From positions 4,946,001-5,010,000 of the forward strand of contig NZ_JABWRY020000001.1 of NCBI RefSeq assembly GCF_014269205.2: a stretch of DNA of 64,000 nt, given 5' to 3'. Of the stretch, positions 10,894 through 22,645 are shown in pieces. Below the pieces are notes generated by a model, which was not told the origin of the DNA, ran no database searches, and saw only the letters and a program-made list of their open reading frames with translations. The stretch is from Pseudomonas kermanshahensis. GTDB taxonomy: Bacteria > Pseudomonadota > Gammaproteobacteria > Pseudomonadales > Pseudomonadaceae. The position numbers and the translations under genes are program-made. Each line of letters starts with the position of its first letter. The first letter of the stretch is position 1.

Positions 10894-12999
10894 TTAGACG
10901 CCGGAGGCCTTGGCCGCGGCAACGTCTTTGATCGACAGCTTGATACGGCCGCGGTTGTCCACGTCCAGTACCAGCACTTCGACTTCCTGACCTTCTTTCA
11001 GAATGTCGGTGACTTTCTCGACGCGAGCATCGCTCAGCATGGAGATGTGCACCAGGCCATCTTTGCCAGGCAGGATGTTGACGAAGGCACCGAAGTCAAC
11101 GATGCGCTCGACCTTACCTACATAGATCTTGCCGATTTCGGCCTCGGCAGTGATGCCCAGGATGCGCTGACGGGCTGCTTCAGCTGCTTCCTTGGTTTCG
11201 CCGAAGATCTTGATCGAGCCGTCGTCTTCGATGTCGATCGAAGCCTTGGTCTCTTCGCAGATGGCGCGAATGGTGGCGCCGCCTTTGCCGATGACGTCAC
11301 GGATCTTGTCGGTGTCAATCTTCATCGCGATCATGGTCGGAGCGTTGGCCGACAGCTCGGTACGCGACTGGCCGATGATCTGGTTCATCTGACCGAGGAT
11401 GTTCAGGCGCGCTTCCAGGGCTTGGCCCAGGGCGATTTCCATGATCTCTTCGGTGATGCCGTTGATCTTGATGTCCATCTGCAGTGCAGTAACGCCTTTG
11501 GCGGTACCGGCAACCTTGAAGTCCATGTCGCCCAGGTGGTCTTCGTCACCCAGGATGTCGGTCAGGACCGCGAATTTCTCGCCTTCCTTGACCAGGCCCA
11601 TGGCGATACCGGCAACCGGCGCCTTCATCGGCACACCCGCGTCCATCAGTGCCAGGGAAGCACCGCAGACCGAAGCCATCGAGCTCGAACCGTTGGACTC
11701 GGTGATTTCCGAAACCACACGGATGGTGTACGGGAACACGTCAGCGGCAGGCAGCATGGCCTGGACCGAGCGACGGGCCAGACGGCCGTGGCCGATTTCG
11801 CGACGGCCAGCACCGCCCATACGACCACACTCGCCAACCGAGAACGGCGGGAAGTTGTAGTGCAGCATGAAGGGGTCTTTCTTCTCGCCTTCGAGGGTGT
11901 CCAACAGCTGGGCGTCACGGGCAGTACCCAGGGTCGCAACGACCAGGGCCTGGGTTTCGCCACGGGTGAAGAGCGCCGAACCGTGAGTCTTCGGCAGGAC
12001 GCCGACTTCGATGTTCAGCGGGCGAACGGTCTTGGTGTCACGGCCATCGATACGCGGCTTGCCGTTGACGATGTTCTCGCGAACGGTGCGGTATTCGATT
12101 TCGCCGAAGATTTCTTTGACTTCGGAAGCCGATGGCTGGCCTTCTTCACCGGAGAACTTGGCGATCGCCTGATCGCGCAGCTCGCCCAGGCGCGCGTAGC
12201 GGTCGGCCTTGACGGTGATGGTGTAGCCCTGCGAAACAGCCTCGCCGAATTCAGCGCGGATGGCGTTGAACAGCTCGGTGTTGGCAACGGCAGGTTTCCA
12301 GTCCCAGGTCGGCTTGGCAGCTTCGGCGGCCAGCTCTTTGACAGCCTGGATAACAGCCTGGAATTCGTCGTGGGCGAACAGAACAGCGCCCAGCATCTGG
12401 TCTTCGGTCAGCTCTTGGGCTTCCGATTCAACCATCAGAACGGCGTCGGAGGTACCGGCAACGACCATGTCCAGGCTCGAGGCAGCCAGTTGCTCGTAGG
12501 TCGGGTTCAGCAGGTAGCCGGTGCTTTCGTGGAAAGCAACGCGGGCGGCGCCGATCGGGCCTTCGAACGGAATGCCGGAGATTGCCAGGGCAGCCGAGGT
12601 ACCGATCATCGCAGCGATGTCCGGATCGGTCTTCTTGCTGGTGGAAACCACGGTGCAGACGACCTGGACTTCGTTCATGAAGCCTTCAGGGAACAGCGGA
12701 CGGATCGGACGGTCGATCAGGCGCGAGGTCAGGGTCTCTTTCTCGGAAGGACGGCCTTCACGCTTGAAGAAACCACCTGGGATCTTGCCGGCGGCGTAGG
12801 TCTTTTCCTGGTAGTGGACCGACAGAGGGAAGAAACCCTTGCCTGGATCGGCTTGCTTGGCACCGACCACGGTCACCAGCACGGTGACGTCGTTGTCTAC
12901 AGTGACCAGCACTGCGCCGGTGGCCTGACGGGCAATACGGCCCGTTTCGAGAGTAACGGTCGATTGACCGAACTGGAATGTCTTGATTACCGGGTTCAC
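10894..12999 (-). CDS. pnp: Polyribonucleotide nucleotidyltransferase (PNPase)
   Basis: 701 aa, family length. This is a phosphorolytic 3'-5' exoribonuclease and a degradosome component. It starts at GTG ([13 protein letters not shown]) behind an AGGTAGG ribosome-binding sequence. Two RNase PH domains are visible ([14 protein letters not shown] and [22 protein letters not shown] in the first; [14 protein letters not shown] and [13 protein letters not shown] in the second), then a KH domain ([15 protein letters not shown]) and an S1 domain at the C-terminus ([19 protein letters not shown]). It lies downstream of rpsO, the conserved order, with two hairpins in the leader. Confidence 0.98.
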   Translation of the reverse strand: MNPVIKTFQFGQSTVTLETGRIARQATGAVLVTVDNDVTVLVTVVGAKQADPGKGFFPLSVHYQEKTYAAGKIPGGFFKREGRPSEKETLTSRLIDRPIRPLFPEGFMNEVQVVCTVVSTSKKTDPDIAAMIGTSAALAISGIPFEGPIGAARVAFHESTGYLLNPTYEQLAASSLDMVVAGTSDAVLMVESEAQELTEDQMLGAVLFAHDEFQAVIQAVKELAAEAAKPTWDWKPAVANTELFNAIRAEFGEAVSQGYTITVKADRYARLGELRDQAIAKFSGEEGQPSASEVKEIFGEIEYRTVRENIVNGKPRIDGRDTKTVRPLNIEVGVLPKTHGSALFTRGETQALVVATLGTARDAQLLDTLEGEKKDPFMLHYNFPPFSVGECGRMGGAGRREIGHGRLARRSVQAMLPAADVFPYTIRVVSEITESNGSSSMASVCGASLALMDAGVPMKAPVAGIAMGLVKEGEKFAVLTDILGDEDHLGDMDFKVAGTAKGVTALQMDIKINGITEEIMEIALGQALEARLNILGQMNQIIGQSRTELSANAPTMIAMKIDTDKIRDVIGKGGATIRAICEETKASIDIEDDGSIKIFGETKEAAEAARQRILGITAEAEIGKIYVGKVERIVDFGAFVNILPGKDGLVHISMLSDARVEKVTDILKEGQEVEVLVLDVDNRGRIKLSIKDVAAAKASGV

Positions 13000-13096
13000 G
13001 GTTTCCTACCTTTTCAGTGGCTCTTGGGGGAACTGGTTTCTTGCGAATTCTTGGGCAGAACGGGGAATCGGCCCCATTGACCGTCCAGATACAACA

Positions 13097-13158
13097 CGAG
13101 GCTGGGAGCCTGGCCGAAGCGCGGAAAACCGCACAACGTAACCAGGCTGCCAGCCTCG
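13097..13158 (-). promoter_or_regulatory. Long stem-loop in the rpsO-pnp intergenic region (candidate RNase III site)
   Basis: 17-nt arms at 13097-13113 and 13142-13158 pair with a single mismatch, with a smaller GCGG/CCGC hairpin inside the loop. In E. coli the pnp leader holds an RNase III-cleaved stem through which PNPase represses its own mRNA. The position here is the same; the function is inferred. Confidence 0.6.
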
Positions 13159-13183
13159 GAGATACGCATGGCGCGCCCAAAGA

Positions 13184-13204
13184 CAACGCTGCCAGGCAGC
13201 GTTG
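13184..13204 (-). terminator. Hairpin after rpsO (attenuating terminator)
   Basis: An 8-bp perfect stem (CAACGCTG/CAGCGTTG) with a 5-nt loop, followed on the minus strand by TCTTT. The weak T-tract suits partial read-through from rpsO into pnp. Confidence 0.55.
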
Positions 13205-13246
13205 CCAATGCATGAGACGCCATGCACACCACTGACCAGGCCGCTA

Positions 13247-13516
13247 TTAGCGACGCAGGCCCAGGCGACCGATCAGGGCGCTGTAACGAGTGGTGTCTTT
13301 GCCCTTCAGGTAGTCCAGCAGCTTACGACGCTGGTTAACCATACGGATCAGGCCACGACGCGAGTGGTGGTCTTTACCGTTGGCCTTGAAGTGGCCTTGC
13401 AGCTTGTTGATGTTCGCGGTCAGCAGAGCAACCTGAACTTCCGGGCTACCAGTGTCGCCAGCTGCTTGCTGGAAGTCGGTAACGATTTGAGCTTTTTCTT
13501 CAACGCTGAGGGCCAT
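13247..13516 (-). CDS. rpsO: 30S ribosomal protein S15 (uS15)
   Basis: 89 aa, exact family length. It binds the central domain of 16S rRNA early in 30S assembly and bridges to 23S rRNA. Conserved segments: [37 protein letters not shown] (16S contact) and [13 protein letters not shown]. The ATG giving [12 protein letters not shown] was chosen. It sits between truB and pnp in the standard order. Confidence 0.98.
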   Translation of the reverse strand: MALSVEEKAQIVTDFQQAAGDTGSPEVQVALLTANINKLQGHFKANGKDHHSRRGLIRMVNQRRKLLDYLKGKDTTRYSALIGRLGLRR

Positions 13517-13663
13517 TTGGCTTCTCCTGATAACGGATCCCGCGAACGGGGTCCAATAGGCCAGGGACAAATCCCTGTATTAATAAGAAAGGTGTGACCG
13601 TGCCTACTGACAGCCACCCTTGATTCCGTAGGGTTCAGCCGAAGCCTCGCCCTGCGGTTTCGG

Positions 13664-14581
13664 TCATTCCGACCGAATCAACCGACGTGGCGCAATGCGC
13701 CCGTCTTCACTCACTTCACCGATACCGATGAAGCGCGCGTTGTGATCTTGTACCCGGACCATGCCAAACTGCGGCGCATCCGGCGCGCGTACTGCCTGCC
13801 CATGCAGCCAGTAGAACGCACTGTGTTCAGACAGGCTGACCATTGGCCAGTCCTGCAACCCGCTGTCGGAAGGCATCAGGAAGCGATCAAGCGCTTCGTT
13901 GCCGCCTTCGGCATGGGCCTGTTCGAGTGCTTCGAGGGTCACCGTCTGTGCCAGTGCGAAGGGCCCGGCCTGGGTCCTGCGCAACTCTGCGACATAGGCG
14001 CCACAGCCAAGGGCTTCGCCGATATCCTCCACCAGGGTGCGGATATAGGTGCCTTTGCTGCATCCTACACTGAGCCGTGCACGGGTGCCTTCGCACTCGA
14101 GCAACTCCAAGCGGTTAATAGTAACAGAACGCGCCTCGCGCTCCACTACCTCTCCAGCACGTGCCAGTTTGTACAGCGGCTGACCATCGCGCTTGAGTGC
14201 CGAGTACATTGGCGGTATCTGGCTGATCGGGCCGCGAAAACGTGGCAGCAGGGCCTCGATGTCGGCACGACCAACGGTCACCTCACGGGTCTGCAAAACC
14301 TCGCCTTCAGCATCGGCAGTATTGGTAGTCTGCCCCATCTGCATGACGGTTTCGTAGCCCTTGTCGGAATCGAGCAAGTACTGCGAAAACTTGGTCGCTT
14401 CACCGAAGCACAGTGGCAGCACGCCGGTGGCCAACGGATCGAGGCTGCCAGTGTGGCCAGCCTTCTCCGCATTGAGCAACCAGCGGACCTTCTGCAGTGC
14501 CGCGTTGGAGGTAAAGCCGAGCGGCTTGTCGAGCAGGATGATGCCGCTGACGTTGCGGCGAATACGTTTGACCTGGGCCAC
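13664..14581 (-). CDS. truB: tRNA pseudouridine-55 synthase
   Basis: 305 aa; starts at GTG, 3 nt after the rbfA stop, so translationally coupled. It makes pseudouridine 55 in the T-loop of tRNAs. The catalytic aspartate lies in [16 protein letters not shown] near residue 48; [14 protein letters not shown] is the family N-terminal motif and [10 protein letters not shown] another. The C-terminal segment ([21 protein letters not shown]) looks like the PUA-like end domain. Part of the rimP-nusA-infB-rbfA-truB-rpsO-pnp operon. Confidence 0.97.
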   Translation of the reverse strand: MAQVKRIRRNVSGIILLDKPLGFTSNAALQKVRWLLNAEKAGHTGSLDPLATGVLPLCFGEATKFSQYLLDSDKGYETVMQMGQTTNTADAEGEVLQTREVTVGRADIEALLPRFRGPISQIPPMYSALKRDGQPLYKLARAGEVVEREARSVTINRLELLECEGTRARLSVGCSKGTYIRTLVEDIGEALGCGAYVAELRRTQAGPFALAQTVTLEALEQAHAEGGNEALDRFLMPSDSGLQDWPMVSLSEHSAFYWLHGQAVRAPDAPQFGMVRVQDHNARFIGIGEVSEDGRIAPRRLIRSE

Positions 14582-14584
14582 CGC

Positions 14585-14983
14585 TTACTCCTTGGTGTCC
14601 AGCTCGTCGGTATCCTTGTGCAGGCGGTCTTCGGCCACTGCACGCTCGATCAGCGCCGACAGGTGTACACCGCGGCTGACGCTTTCATCGAAGTGGAAAT
14701 GCAGCTGGGGGACGCTGCGCAGTTGCATCGAACGCCCCAGGTGCAGACGCAGGAAGCTGGCAGCGCTGTTCAGCGCCTTCAGCGACTGCTTCACGGCGTC
14801 TGGCGTTTCCTCGCCCATGACGGTGATGTACACCTTGGCATGGCCCAGGTCGCGGCTGACGTCCACGGCAGTGATGGTCACCAGACCCACACGTGGGTCC
14901 TTGACTTCGCGGCGGATCAGTTCAGCCAGCTCGCGCTGCATCTGATCACCGATACGTTGGGTACGGCTATATTCTTTGGCCAT
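14585..14983 (-). CDS. rbfA: Ribosome-binding factor A
   Basis: 132 aa. A KH-like fold protein needed for late 30S maturation and cold adaptation. Family segments are visible: [29 protein letters not shown], the [16 protein letters not shown] strand, and [20 protein letters not shown] near the C-terminal third. Encoded between infB and truB. Confidence 0.97.
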   Translation of the reverse strand: MAKEYSRTQRIGDQMQRELAELIRREVKDPRVGLVTITAVDVSRDLGHAKVYITVMGEETPDAVKQSLKALNSAASFLRLHLGRSMQLRSVPQLHFHFDESVSRGVHLSALIERAVAEDRLHKDTDELDTKE

Positions 14984-15099
14984 TCTTGCTACCTGTAACT
15001 TAAAGCGGCAAACGCCCGGTCAGGCTGATGCCTGACCGGGCGCTACCTATAAAGGCGCCGCCAACCGCCCTGTAGCGGGGGCTTGCGGCAAGCTCGCCC

Positions 15100-17628
15100 T
15101 TAGAGGGTACGAGCCACCTGGACTTTCTCGAAGACTTCGATCTTGTCGCCGACCTTGACGTCGTTGTAGCTCTTGACGCCAATACCGCACTCCATGCCCG
15201 AACGTACTTCGGCAGCGTCGTCCTTGAAGCGACGCAGCGATTCCAGCTCGCCTTCGAAGATCACAACGTCTTCGCGCAGTACGCGGATCGGACGGTTGCG
15301 GTACACGGTACCTTCGATGACCATACAGCCAGCGATGGCGCCGAACTTCGGCGAACGGAACACGTCACGTACTTCGGCGACACCCAGGATGTTCTCGCGA
15401 ACATCGCTGCCGAGCATGCCGGTCAGGGCTTTCTTGACGTCTTCGATGATGTCGTAGATCACGTTGTAGTAACGCATATCCAGACCTTCCTGCTCGACGA
15501 TCTTGCGCGCACCGGCATCGGCACGCACGTTGAAGCCGAACAGCACCGCGTTGGACGCCAGCGCCAGGTTGGCGTCGCTCTCGGTGATACCACCTACGCC
15601 GCCACCGATCACGCGAACCTGAACTTCGTCGTTGCCCAGGCCGCCGAGCGAACCCTGCAGTGCTTCCAGGGAACCACGTACGTCGGTCTTGAGGACGATG
15701 TTGAGGGTCTTCTTCTCTTCTTGACCCATGGTCTCGAAGATGTTTTCCAGCTTGCCAGCGTGAGCACGGGCCAGCTTGACCTCGCGGTACTTGCCTTGAC
15801 GGAACAGGGCAACTTCGCGGGCTTTCTTCTCGTCAGCCACCACCGACAGCTCGTCACCGGCTTCCGGGGTACCGTCCAGGCCAAGGATCTCGACCGGGAT
15901 CGACGGGCCAGCTTCCTTCACAGGCTTGCCGTTCTCGTCGAGCATGGCACGTACGCGGCCATAGTTGGAGCCGCACAGGACCATGTCGCCCTGACGCAGC
16001 GTACCGTCCTGAACCAGGATGGTGGCCACTGGGCCGCGGCCCTTGTCCAGGCGCGATTCGACGACGACACCACGACCTGGGGCGGTCGGGGTAGCGGTCA
16101 GTTCGAGGATCTCGGCCTGCAGCAGAACGGCTTCGAGCAGTTCGTCAACACCGGTACCCATCTTGGCCGAAACCTTGACGAACGGCGTGTCACCACCCCA
16201 GTCCTCGGAGGTTACGCCTTCGACGGACAGCTCGTTGCGAATGCGGTCGAGGTCAGCACCTGGCTTGTCGATCTTGTTCACTGCGACAACCAGTGGGACG
16301 CCAGCAGCCTTGGCATGCTGAACGGCTTCACGGGTTTGCGGCATCACGCCGTCGTCCGCCGCCACCACCAGGATGACGATGTCGGTCGCCTTGGCACCAC
16401 GAGCACGCATCTGAGTGAACGCAGCGTGGCCCGGGGTATCGAGGAAGGTGACCATGCCGCGGTCGGTTTCCACGTGGTAGGCGCCGATGTGCTGGGTGAT
16501 ACCGCCGGCTTCGCCAGCAGCAACCTTGGCACGACGGATGTAGTCGAGCAGCGAGGTCTTACCGTGGTCAACGTGGCCCATGACGGTAACGACCGGGGCA
16601 CGCGATTCGGTTTGGCCTTCGAACTTCAGCGATTCGGCCAGGGAGTCTTCCAGGGCAGTATCGCTGACCAGGGTCACCTTGTGGCCCAGCTCTTCTGCGA
16701 TCAGCTGAGCGGTTTCCTGGTCGAGCACCTGGTTGATGGTAACCGGGGTGCCCATCTTGAACATGAACTTGACCACTTCAGCGCCCTTGACGGACATCTG
16801 GTTGGCCAGTTCCGAGACCGTGATGGTCTCGCCGATGGTCACGTCACGGATGACGGGGCCGGTCGGGTTCTGGAAGCCGTGAGCATTACGCTTCTTCAGC
16901 TTGCCCTTGCCACCACGACCACGACGAGCGCCATCGCTCTCTTCGTCGGTGGTACGCGGAGCAGCACGCGGAGTCGGCGCCTTTTCCTTTTCCTTGACCT
17001 TGACCTTGATCGACACACGAGGCGCTTCGCCACGACGACGGTCGTCATCGCGAGTGCGGCTTTCGTTGCGACGGGTCTCGTCTTTTTTGCGTTCGGCGGC
17101 ACGTGCGGCGGCATCTTCCGATGCAGGCGCGTCAGCGACTACAGGTGCCGGGGCAGGTGCAGCAGCGCTAGCAGCGGCAGCCGGTTTGGCAGCTGGGGCC
17201 GCAGGGGCGGCATCAGCGTGACGACGGGCCTGCTCTTCGTTGCGCTGGCGAACTTCGGCGTCAACCTTGTCGCGCGCAGCGTTTTCGGCCGCACGGCGCT
17301 CGTCCTGCTCGCGTTTTTGCTCAGCCTGGATTTCTTCCGGGCTGCGCTGAACGAATACTTTCTTCTTGCGTACTTCTACGCTGATGCTTTTGCTACCGGC
17401 GACACGCAGCGTGCTGGTGGTCTTGCGCTGCAAGGTAATCTTGCGCGGCTCTTCCGCCTTGCTCTTGTGGCTGCTTTTCAAATGAGTCAGCAGGGTCTGC
17501 TTCTCATTGTCGGTCACTACCTGACCGGCGTCGGTGTGCGGCAGACCTGCCTCACGCATCTGCTGCAGCAGGCGCTCTACCGGTGCCTCGACCTCTTGGG
17601 CCAGTTCTTTCACCGTGACTTGCGTCAT
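15100..17628 (-). CDS. infB: Translation initiation factor IF-2
   Basis: 842 aa. A GTPase that places fMet-tRNA on the 30S P-site and promotes subunit joining. Order: IF2 N-terminal domain (residues 1-50), a highly charged and Ala/Arg-rich linker (about 100-250), a second N-terminal subdomain ([15 protein letters not shown], near 265), then the G domain with G1 GHVDHGKT at 351-358, [10 protein letters not shown] (G3) and NKIDKP (G4), followed by the C-terminal beta-barrel domains. Encoded 27 nt after nusA. Confidence 0.98.
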   Translation of the reverse strand: MTQVTVKELAQEVEAPVERLLQQMREAGLPHTDAGQVVTDNEKQTLLTHLKSSHKSKAEEPRKITLQRKTTSTLRVAGSKSISVEVRKKKVFVQRSPEEIQAEQKREQDERRAAENAARDKVDAEVRQRNEEQARRHADAAPAAPAAKPAAAASAAAPAPAPVVADAPASEDAAARAAERKKDETRRNESRTRDDDRRRGEAPRVSIKVKVKEKEKAPTPRAAPRTTDEESDGARRGRGGKGKLKKRNAHGFQNPTGPVIRDVTIGETITVSELANQMSVKGAEVVKFMFKMGTPVTINQVLDQETAQLIAEELGHKVTLVSDTALEDSLAESLKFEGQTESRAPVVTVMGHVDHGKTSLLDYIRRAKVAAGEAGGITQHIGAYHVETDRGMVTFLDTPGHAAFTQMRARGAKATDIVILVVAADDGVMPQTREAVQHAKAAGVPLVVAVNKIDKPGADLDRIRNELSVEGVTSEDWGGDTPFVKVSAKMGTGVDELLEAVLLQAEILELTATPTAPGRGVVVESRLDKGRGPVATILVQDGTLRQGDMVLCGSNYGRVRAMLDENGKPVKEAGPSIPVEILGLDGTPEAGDELSVVADEKKAREVALFRQGKYREVKLARAHAGKLENIFETMGQEEKKTLNIVLKTDVRGSLEALQGSLGGLGNDEVQVRVIGGGVGGITESDANLALASNAVLFGFNVRADAGARKIVEQEGLDMRYYNVIYDIIEDVKKALTGMLGSDVRENILGVAEVRDVFRSPKFGAIAGCMVIEGTVYRNRPIRVLREDVVIFEGELESLRRFKDDAAEVRSGMECGIGVKSYNDVKVGDKIEVFEKVQVARTL

Positions 17629-17655
17629 GCACTTCTCTCCTCAGGCCGCGCCTAA

Positions 17656-19137
17656 TTACTCGAACCAGTGGGCTCGGGCGGCCATGATCAACTTGCCGGC
17701 ACGCTCTTCGTCGATGCCGTCGATGTCGAGCAGGTCGTCAATCGACTGCTCGGCCAGGTCTTCGCGGTTAACCACGCCGCGCACCGCCAGTTCCGCCGCC
17801 AGGTCCTTGTCCATGCCCTCAAGGGAGAGCAGGTCTTCGGCCGGATGGGCGTCTGCCAGTTTTTCTTCGGTAGCGATGGCCTTGGTCAACAAACGGTCCT
17901 TGGCTCGAGCGCGGAGCTCATTGACGATATCTTCGTCAAAGCCATCGATGTTGAGCATTTCTTCCAACGGTACGTAGGCAATTTCTTCGAGGCTGGTAAA
18001 GCCTTCGTCGACCAGCACTTGGGCCAGCTCCTCGTCGACTTCCAGTTCATCGATGAAATTGCGCAGGATGTCACCGGTTTCTGCTTGCTGCTTGGCCTGG
18101 ATGTCCTTTTCGGTCATCACGTTCAAGGTCCAGCCGGTCAACTGACTGGCCAAACGAACGTTCTGACCGCCACGACCAATGGCCTGGGCAAGGTTGTCTT
18201 CGGCGACGGCGATGTCCATGGCATGGGCATCCTCGTCAACGATAATCGCCGCGACTTCAGCCGGCGACATAGCGTTGATGACGAACTGCGCCGGGTTATC
18301 GTCCCAGAGGACGATATCCACACGCTCACCACCCAACTCTCCGGATACGGCTTGGACGCGCGAACCGCGCATGCCGATACAGGCACCTTGCGGGTCGATA
18401 CGCTTGTCCTTGGAGCGGACGGCGATCTTGGCTCGCGACCCCGGATCACGGGATGCAGCCATGACTTCAATGAGACCCTCGGCAATTTCCGGCACTTCGA
18501 TGCGGAACAGCTCGATCAGCATCTGTGGCGCAGTGCGCGACAGGATCAGCTGAGGGCCACGGTTTTCAGTGCGGATTTCCTTGAGCAGTGCACGCAGGCG
18601 CACACCCACACGGAAAGTCTCGCGGGGAATGATGTCTTCGCGAGCCAACAAGGCCTCGGCGTTGTTGCCCAGGTCAACGATGACGTTGTCGCGGGTAACT
18701 TTTTTGACGGTACCGGAGATGATCTCACCCACGCGTTCGCGGTAGGCATCGACCACCTGGGCGCGCTCGGCCTCACGGACCTTCTGCACGATGACCTGCT
18801 TGGCGGTCTGGGCGGCGATACGACCGAACTCGATAGACTCGATCTTCTCCTCGATCACGTCACCGACCTTGGCTTCAGGGTGGGTCTCGTGAATCTTGCT
18901 CAACCAGGTCTCGATCGCCGGATCATCAAGATCGGCTTCATCGACCACGGTCCAGCGACGGAAGGTCTCGTAGCTACCGGTGTGGCGGTTGATTTCCACA
19001 CGCAGGTCGACTTCGTCCTCAAAACGTTTTTTGGTTGCAGTGGCCAGGGCCACTTCCAGCGCTTCGAAAATGACGCCGGGCGGTACACCTTTTTCGTTGG
19101 ATACCGATTCAACAACCAGCAGTACTTCTTTGCTCAT
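17656..19137 (-). CDS. nusA: Transcription termination/antitermination factor NusA
   Basis: 493 aa from the ATG giving [17 protein letters not shown]; seven further in-frame codons upstream are not part of the family. NusA binds RNA polymerase and nascent RNA in pausing, termination and antitermination. Domains: N-terminal polymerase-binding domain (1-130), S1 ([21 protein letters not shown]), two KH domains ([37 protein letters not shown]), and C-terminal acidic repeats. Lies between rimP and infB. Confidence 0.98.
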   Translation of the reverse strand: MSKEVLLVVESVSNEKGVPPGVIFEALEVALATATKKRFEDEVDLRVEINRHTGSYETFRRWTVVDEADLDDPAIETWLSKIHETHPEAKVGDVIEEKIESIEFGRIAAQTAKQVIVQKVREAERAQVVDAYRERVGEIISGTVKKVTRDNVIVDLGNNAEALLAREDIIPRETFRVGVRLRALLKEIRTENRGPQLILSRTAPQMLIELFRIEVPEIAEGLIEVMAASRDPGSRAKIAVRSKDKRIDPQGACIGMRGSRVQAVSGELGGERVDIVLWDDNPAQFVINAMSPAEVAAIIVDEDAHAMDIAVAEDNLAQAIGRGGQNVRLASQLTGWTLNVMTEKDIQAKQQAETGDILRNFIDELEVDEELAQVLVDEGFTSLEEIAYVPLEEMLNIDGFDEDIVNELRARAKDRLLTKAIATEEKLADAHPAEDLLSLEGMDKDLAAELAVRGVVNREDLAEQSIDDLLDIDGIDEERAGKLIMAARAHWFE

Positions 19138-19196
19138 CGTACGCCTCGCCTTGCGCAAGCCATTGGGCCCGGATAGTCCGCCGGGCCCGGCACGTC

Positions 19197-19655
19197 TCAG
19201 TCAAAACTGGGAATAATATTGGCCTTGTCGATCGAGTCGATCGGCAACAGGAACTCTTGATTGTCCACCTGGACCACCACATCCTGCTCCTCCACACCGC
19301 GGAGAAGGCCCTGGAAGTTACGACGACCCTCGAAGGGTGAGCGCAGCTTGATCTTCACTTGTTCGCCGGCATGCGAGGCAAACTGTTCCAGAGTGAACAG
19401 CGGGCGATCCATGCCTGGAGACGACACTTCAAGGGTATATTCACTGCTGATCGGATCTTCCACATCAAGAATGGCGCTGGCCTGACGGCTGACTGCTTCG
19501 CAGTCGTCAACCAGGATCCCGTCTTCCTTATCGATGTAGATGCGCAGTACCGAATGCTTACCCTGGGAAACGTACTCGATCCCCCAGCACTGATAGCCCA
19601 GACCCTCGACAACCGGGGCCAACAAGGCCTGCAACTGTTCTAGCTTGCTCGACAC
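19197..19655 (-). CDS. rimP: Ribosome maturation factor RimP
   Basis: 152 aa from a GTG start. It assists 30S assembly. The GTG ([15 protein letters not shown]) is preserved behind GAGGGGG with a 5-nt spacing; an ATG 15 nt upstream contains that Shine-Dalgarno sequence within its own codons and is less likely. Family segments: [36 protein letters not shown], and [14 protein letters not shown]. First protein gene of the nusA-infB operon, downstream of the initiator tRNA as in E. coli. Confidence 0.95.
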   Translation of the reverse strand: MSSKLEQLQALLAPVVEGLGYQCWGIEYVSQGKHSVLRIYIDKEDGILVDDCEAVSRQASAILDVEDPISSEYTLEVSSPGMDRPLFTLEQFASHAGEQVKIKLRSPFEGRRNFQGLLRGVEEQDVVVQVDNQEFLLPIDSIDKANIIPSFD

Positions 19656-19756
19656 CTGAACCCCCTCGTGCATGCTGTGCAAATAAAAAATGGGCGAAGC
19701 GCCCATCCCTGAAAGCGCCGTTGGACAACGACGCCGAAAACTGTTCGGCTAGCAAA

Positions 19757-19777
19757 AAGCCCCTGAAAAGGGGCTCC
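19757..19777 (-). terminator. Hairpin after tRNA-fMet
   Basis: GAGCCCCTTTTCAGGGGCTTTTT on the minus strand, just past the tRNA 3' end. It probably limits read-through into rimP. Confidence 0.7.
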
Positions 19778-19785
19778 GCTGAAGC

Positions 19786-19862
<77 letters not shown>

Positions 19863-19926
19863 ACAAAGCTGGGGCGAAAGTATAAGACTGAACCCAGTGC
19901 TGGGTCAATCCGACCTCCACCTACAA

Positions 19927-19950
19927 GAAAGCCCGCATAAAGCGGGCTCT
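19927..19950 (-). terminator. Hairpin after tRNA-Leu
   Basis: On the minus strand AGAGCCCGCTTTATGCGGGCTTTCTT: a 7-bp GC-rich stem followed by a T-rich tail. Confidence 0.65.
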
Positions 19951-19961
19951 CTTGCTTCAAT

Positions 19962-20047
19962 TGGTACCGAGAAGGGGACTCGAACCCCTACACCCTATGG
20001 GCACAACCACCTCAAGGTTGCGTGTCTACCAATTCCACCACCTCGGC
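19962..20047 (-). tRNA. tRNA-Leu (GAG)
   Basis: 86 nt including encoded CCA, with the long variable arm of class II tRNAs. Acceptor GCCGAGG pairs with CTCGGT (one G-T). The anticodon arm CAACC-TTGAGGT-GGTTG shows anticodon GAG. The T-arm is GGTTCGAGTCC. It follows secG in the same orientation. Confidence 0.96.
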
Positions 20048-20067
20048 AATACTACATTTAAAACCCG

Positions 20068-20463
20068 TTACTTCTGCTCTTCTGCCGGAGGAGGTACATC
20101 ACCCGTTGTAGGGGCAGTTTCGCTCTTCTGCTGTTGGAGCACCGGTACATCATCATTTACTGCCGGCTTCTGCTCTTTCACTTCCAATACTGCTGGATCT
20201 GGAAGGCCCGCCTGGTTCAGCTTTTGAGCTTGTTCCTTGGCGAAGTATCCTAACCCAAGTGCTGTCAAAAAGAAAGTGGCAGCGAGTATTGCAGTGAATT
20301 TACTTAGGAAGGTTGCAGAACCTTGGCTTCCGAACACAGTGTTTGAGGCCCCTGCGCCGAAAGATGCACCTGCTTCCGCACCTTTACCCTGTTGTAACAG
20401 TACCAGCACTACTAGCGACAGCGCTGCCAACAGATGAAAAACAACGATGACTGTTTCCAGCAT
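20068..20463 (-). CDS. secG: Preprotein translocase subunit SecG
   Basis: 131 aa from the ATG giving [29 protein letters not shown] small SecYEG channel subunit with two membrane segments (about 1-22 and 52-72) joined by the conserved loop [22 protein letters not shown]. The C-terminal tail is Pro/Glu/Gln-rich and longer than in E. coli SecG (110 aa). Encoded 4 nt after tpiA. Confidence 0.96.
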   Translation of the reverse strand: MLETVIVVFHLLAALSLVVLVLLQQGKGAEAGASFGAGASNTVFGSQGSATFLSKFTAILAATFFLTALGLGYFAKEQAQKLNQAGLPDPAVLEVKEQKPAVNDDVPVLQQQKSETAPTTGDVPPPAEEQK

Positions 20464-20467
20464 TTGT

Positions 20468-21223
20468 TCAGTTTCCTGCGGCGCGACAAATTGCACCGAA
20501 TTCGTCTGCGTTCAGGGACGCTCCACCAATGAGCCCCCCATCGATATCCGGCATGCCGAACAGTTCGGCCGCATTGGCCGCCTTCACGCTGCCGCCGTAG
20601 AGCAGCTGCACCTTCGCAGCCACTTCAGCATCTTCTGCCGCCAGCTGACTACGGATGGCGGCGTGCACATCCTGAGCCTGCTGTGGCGTGGCCGTTAAGC
20701 CAGTGCCGATGGCCCATACAGGCTCATAAGCAATTACTGCATTGGCAAAAGCCTTAACACCGAACGCTTCGATGATACTGCTTAGTTGACGCCCGACAAC
20801 TTCGAGTGTCTTGCCAGCCTCGCGCTCTTCAAGGGTTTCCCCTATGCACAGCACCGGCTTCAAACCTTTAGCCTGTGCGGCTGCAAACTTGCGGTTAAGC
20901 ACTTCGTCGGTTTCACCAATGATCTGGCGACGCTCCGAATGCCCAACCAACACCAACTTGCAGCCCACTTCGGCCAGCTGTTCCGGACAAACTTCGCCGG
21001 TCAGCGCACCCTGTTCGGGTTGTACAGCAGAATTCTGTGCGCCGACAGTTATTTCTTTACCTGCCAGGCCATCAATCACTTGATTGATGAACAAGGCCGG
21101 TGGAAACACCGCGACTTCCACTCCGCTCGGCAGGGCGAGATTGCTCAAGCCCTCGGTCAGCTCAGCGACGCTGGCGCGGGTACCGTGCATCTTCCAGTTA
21201 CCAGCTACCATAGGGCGACGCAT
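20468..21223 (-). CDS. tpiA: Triosephosphate isomerase
   Basis: 251 aa TIM-barrel enzyme interconverting dihydroxyacetone phosphate and glyceraldehyde 3-phosphate. Catalytic elements are visible: GNWKMHG near residue 9 (Lys), VGHSERR with the catalytic His near 95, and [11 protein letters not shown] with the catalytic Glu near 167, then [11 protein letters not shown] for phosphate binding. Between glmM and secG in the conserved order. Confidence 0.98.
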   Translation of the reverse strand: MRRPMVAGNWKMHGTRASVAELTEGLSNLALPSGVEVAVFPPALFINQVIDGLAGKEITVGAQNSAVQPEQGALTGEVCPEQLAEVGCKLVLVGHSERRQIIGETDEVLNRKFAAAQAKGLKPVLCIGETLEEREAGKTLEVVGRQLSSIIEAFGVKAFANAVIAYEPVWAIGTGLTATPQQAQDVHAAIRSQLAAEDAEVAAKVQLLYGGSVKAANAAELFGMPDIDGGLIGGASLNADEFGAICRAAGN

Positions 21224-21288
21224 GCTTTACCTCGTCGGTCAAAGTGGGCGCAGATCTTACCCAACCAGATCTGCGCTGGCAAGCGCCT

Positions 21289-22629
21289 TCAGACACAAAC
21301 TTCGCCGACCAGTTTCGCCAGCGCTTCGGCATGGGCGCGAACCTGACTTTCGTCATCGCCTTCGACCATCACGCGCACCAACGGCTCGGTACCCGACTTG
21401 CGCAGCAACACACGCCCGCGACCGGCCATCGCCTCGGTCACCTTGGCACTGGCTTCCTTGACTGCTGGGTGCTCCAGCGGGTCGACCTTGCTTGCCCCGT
21501 AGCGCACGTTGATCAGCACCTGTGGGCACTTGCGCAGGGCCTGACGGGCCTGGGCCAGGGTTTCGCCGCGACGCTTGAGCGCCATCAGCACCTGCAGCGC
21601 GGCAATGATCGCATCACCGGTGGTGGTGTGGTTGCAGCACACGACATGCCCGGAGTTTTCGCCACCGATCAGCCACTCGCGCTCGAGCAGTTCGGCCATG
21701 ACGTAACGGTCGCCGACCTTGGCCCGCACAAACGGGATATCCAGATCCTTGAGCGCGAGCTCAAGGCCCAGGTTGCTCATCAGCGTACCCACTACCCCGC
21801 CCTGCAGCTTGCCGCGGTCGTGCAGATCACGGGCGATGATGAACAGCAGTTCGTCACCGTCGATGATGGCACCGGTGTGGTCGACCATCAGCACCCGATC
21901 GCCGTCGCCGTCAAAGGCGATGCCCAGGTCAGCATGACCGACCAGCACGGCCGCCTGCAGCGACTCGATATGGGTCGAACCGCACCCTTCGTTGATGTTC
22001 AGGCCATCTGGCTGAGCATGCAGAATGGTCACGTCAGCACCCAGCTCGCGGAACACGCTCGGCGCGACCTTGTAGGTGGCACCATGGGCACAATCGACCA
22101 CCAGCTTGAGGCCTTCGAAGCTGGTGCTCGAGGGCACGCTGCTCTTGCAGAACTCGATGTAGCGGCCGGCGGCGTCGTTGATGCGCGAAACCTTGCCCAG
22201 CTTGCTCGACTCGACCACCGTCATGGGCTGATCGAGCAATTCCTCGATCATCAGCTCGACTTCGTCAGGCAGCTTGGTGCCTTGCCCGGAGAAGAACTTG
22301 ATGCCGTTGTCGTCGTGCGGGTTGTGCGAGGCACTGATGACGATACCGGCTTCGGCGTGGAACGTACGCGTAAGGTAGGCGATGGCCGGCGTCGGCATCG
22401 GCCCGAGCAGCATCACGTCGGCACCGGCTGCAGACAGCCCCGCCTCGAGCGCGGACTCGAACATGTAACCGGAAATACGCGTGTCCTTGCCCACCAGCAC
22501 ACGGCAATGGCCCTGCTTGCGGAAGGCCATGCCGGCGGCCCAGCCGAGTTTCAGCATGAAGTCCGGCGTGATCGGGTATTCGCCGACGCGGCCACGAATG
22601 CCGTCGGTACCAAAGTATTTTCTGCTCAT
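21289..22629 (-). CDS. glmM: Phosphoglucosamine mutase
   Basis: 446 aa. It converts glucosamine 6-phosphate to glucosamine 1-phosphate for UDP-GlcNAc, peptidoglycan and LPS synthesis. The phosphoserine is in [15 protein letters not shown] near residue 100; the metal-binding loop is [13 protein letters not shown] near 240; [14 protein letters not shown] near the C-terminus binds phosphate. Located between folP and tpiA. Confidence 0.98.
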   Translation of the reverse strand: MSRKYFGTDGIRGRVGEYPITPDFMLKLGWAAGMAFRKQGHCRVLVGKDTRISGYMFESALEAGLSAAGADVMLLGPMPTPAIAYLTRTFHAEAGIVISASHNPHDDNGIKFFSGQGTKLPDEVELMIEELLDQPMTVVESSKLGKVSRINDAAGRYIEFCKSSVPSSTSFEGLKLVVDCAHGATYKVAPSVFRELGADVTILHAQPDGLNINEGCGSTHIESLQAAVLVGHADLGIAFDGDGDRVLMVDHTGAIIDGDELLFIIARDLHDRGKLQGGVVGTLMSNLGLELALKDLDIPFVRAKVGDRYVMAELLEREWLIGGENSGHVVCCNHTTTGDAIIAALQVLMALKRRGETLAQARQALRKCPQVLINVRYGASKVDPLEHPAVKEASAKVTEAMAGRGRVLLRKSGTEPLVRVMVEGDDESQVRAHAEALAKLVGEVCV

Positions 22630-22645
22630 AGCGGCTCCAATGTTC

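Noticed and set aside
10699..13080. Plus-strand open frame of 793 codons opposite pnp
   Set aside because: Shadow of pnp in a GC-rich region; the composition (Asp/Val/Gly/Arg/Gln) is typical of antisense frames.
15721..17655. Plus-strand 644-codon frame opposite infB
   Set aside because: Antisense of infB; no recognisable domain and no ribosome-binding site.
19656..19706. Longer RimP starting at an upstream ATG
   Set aside because: The ribosome-binding sequence GAGGGGG would then be inside the coding region; the GTG at 19655 has it at correct spacing.
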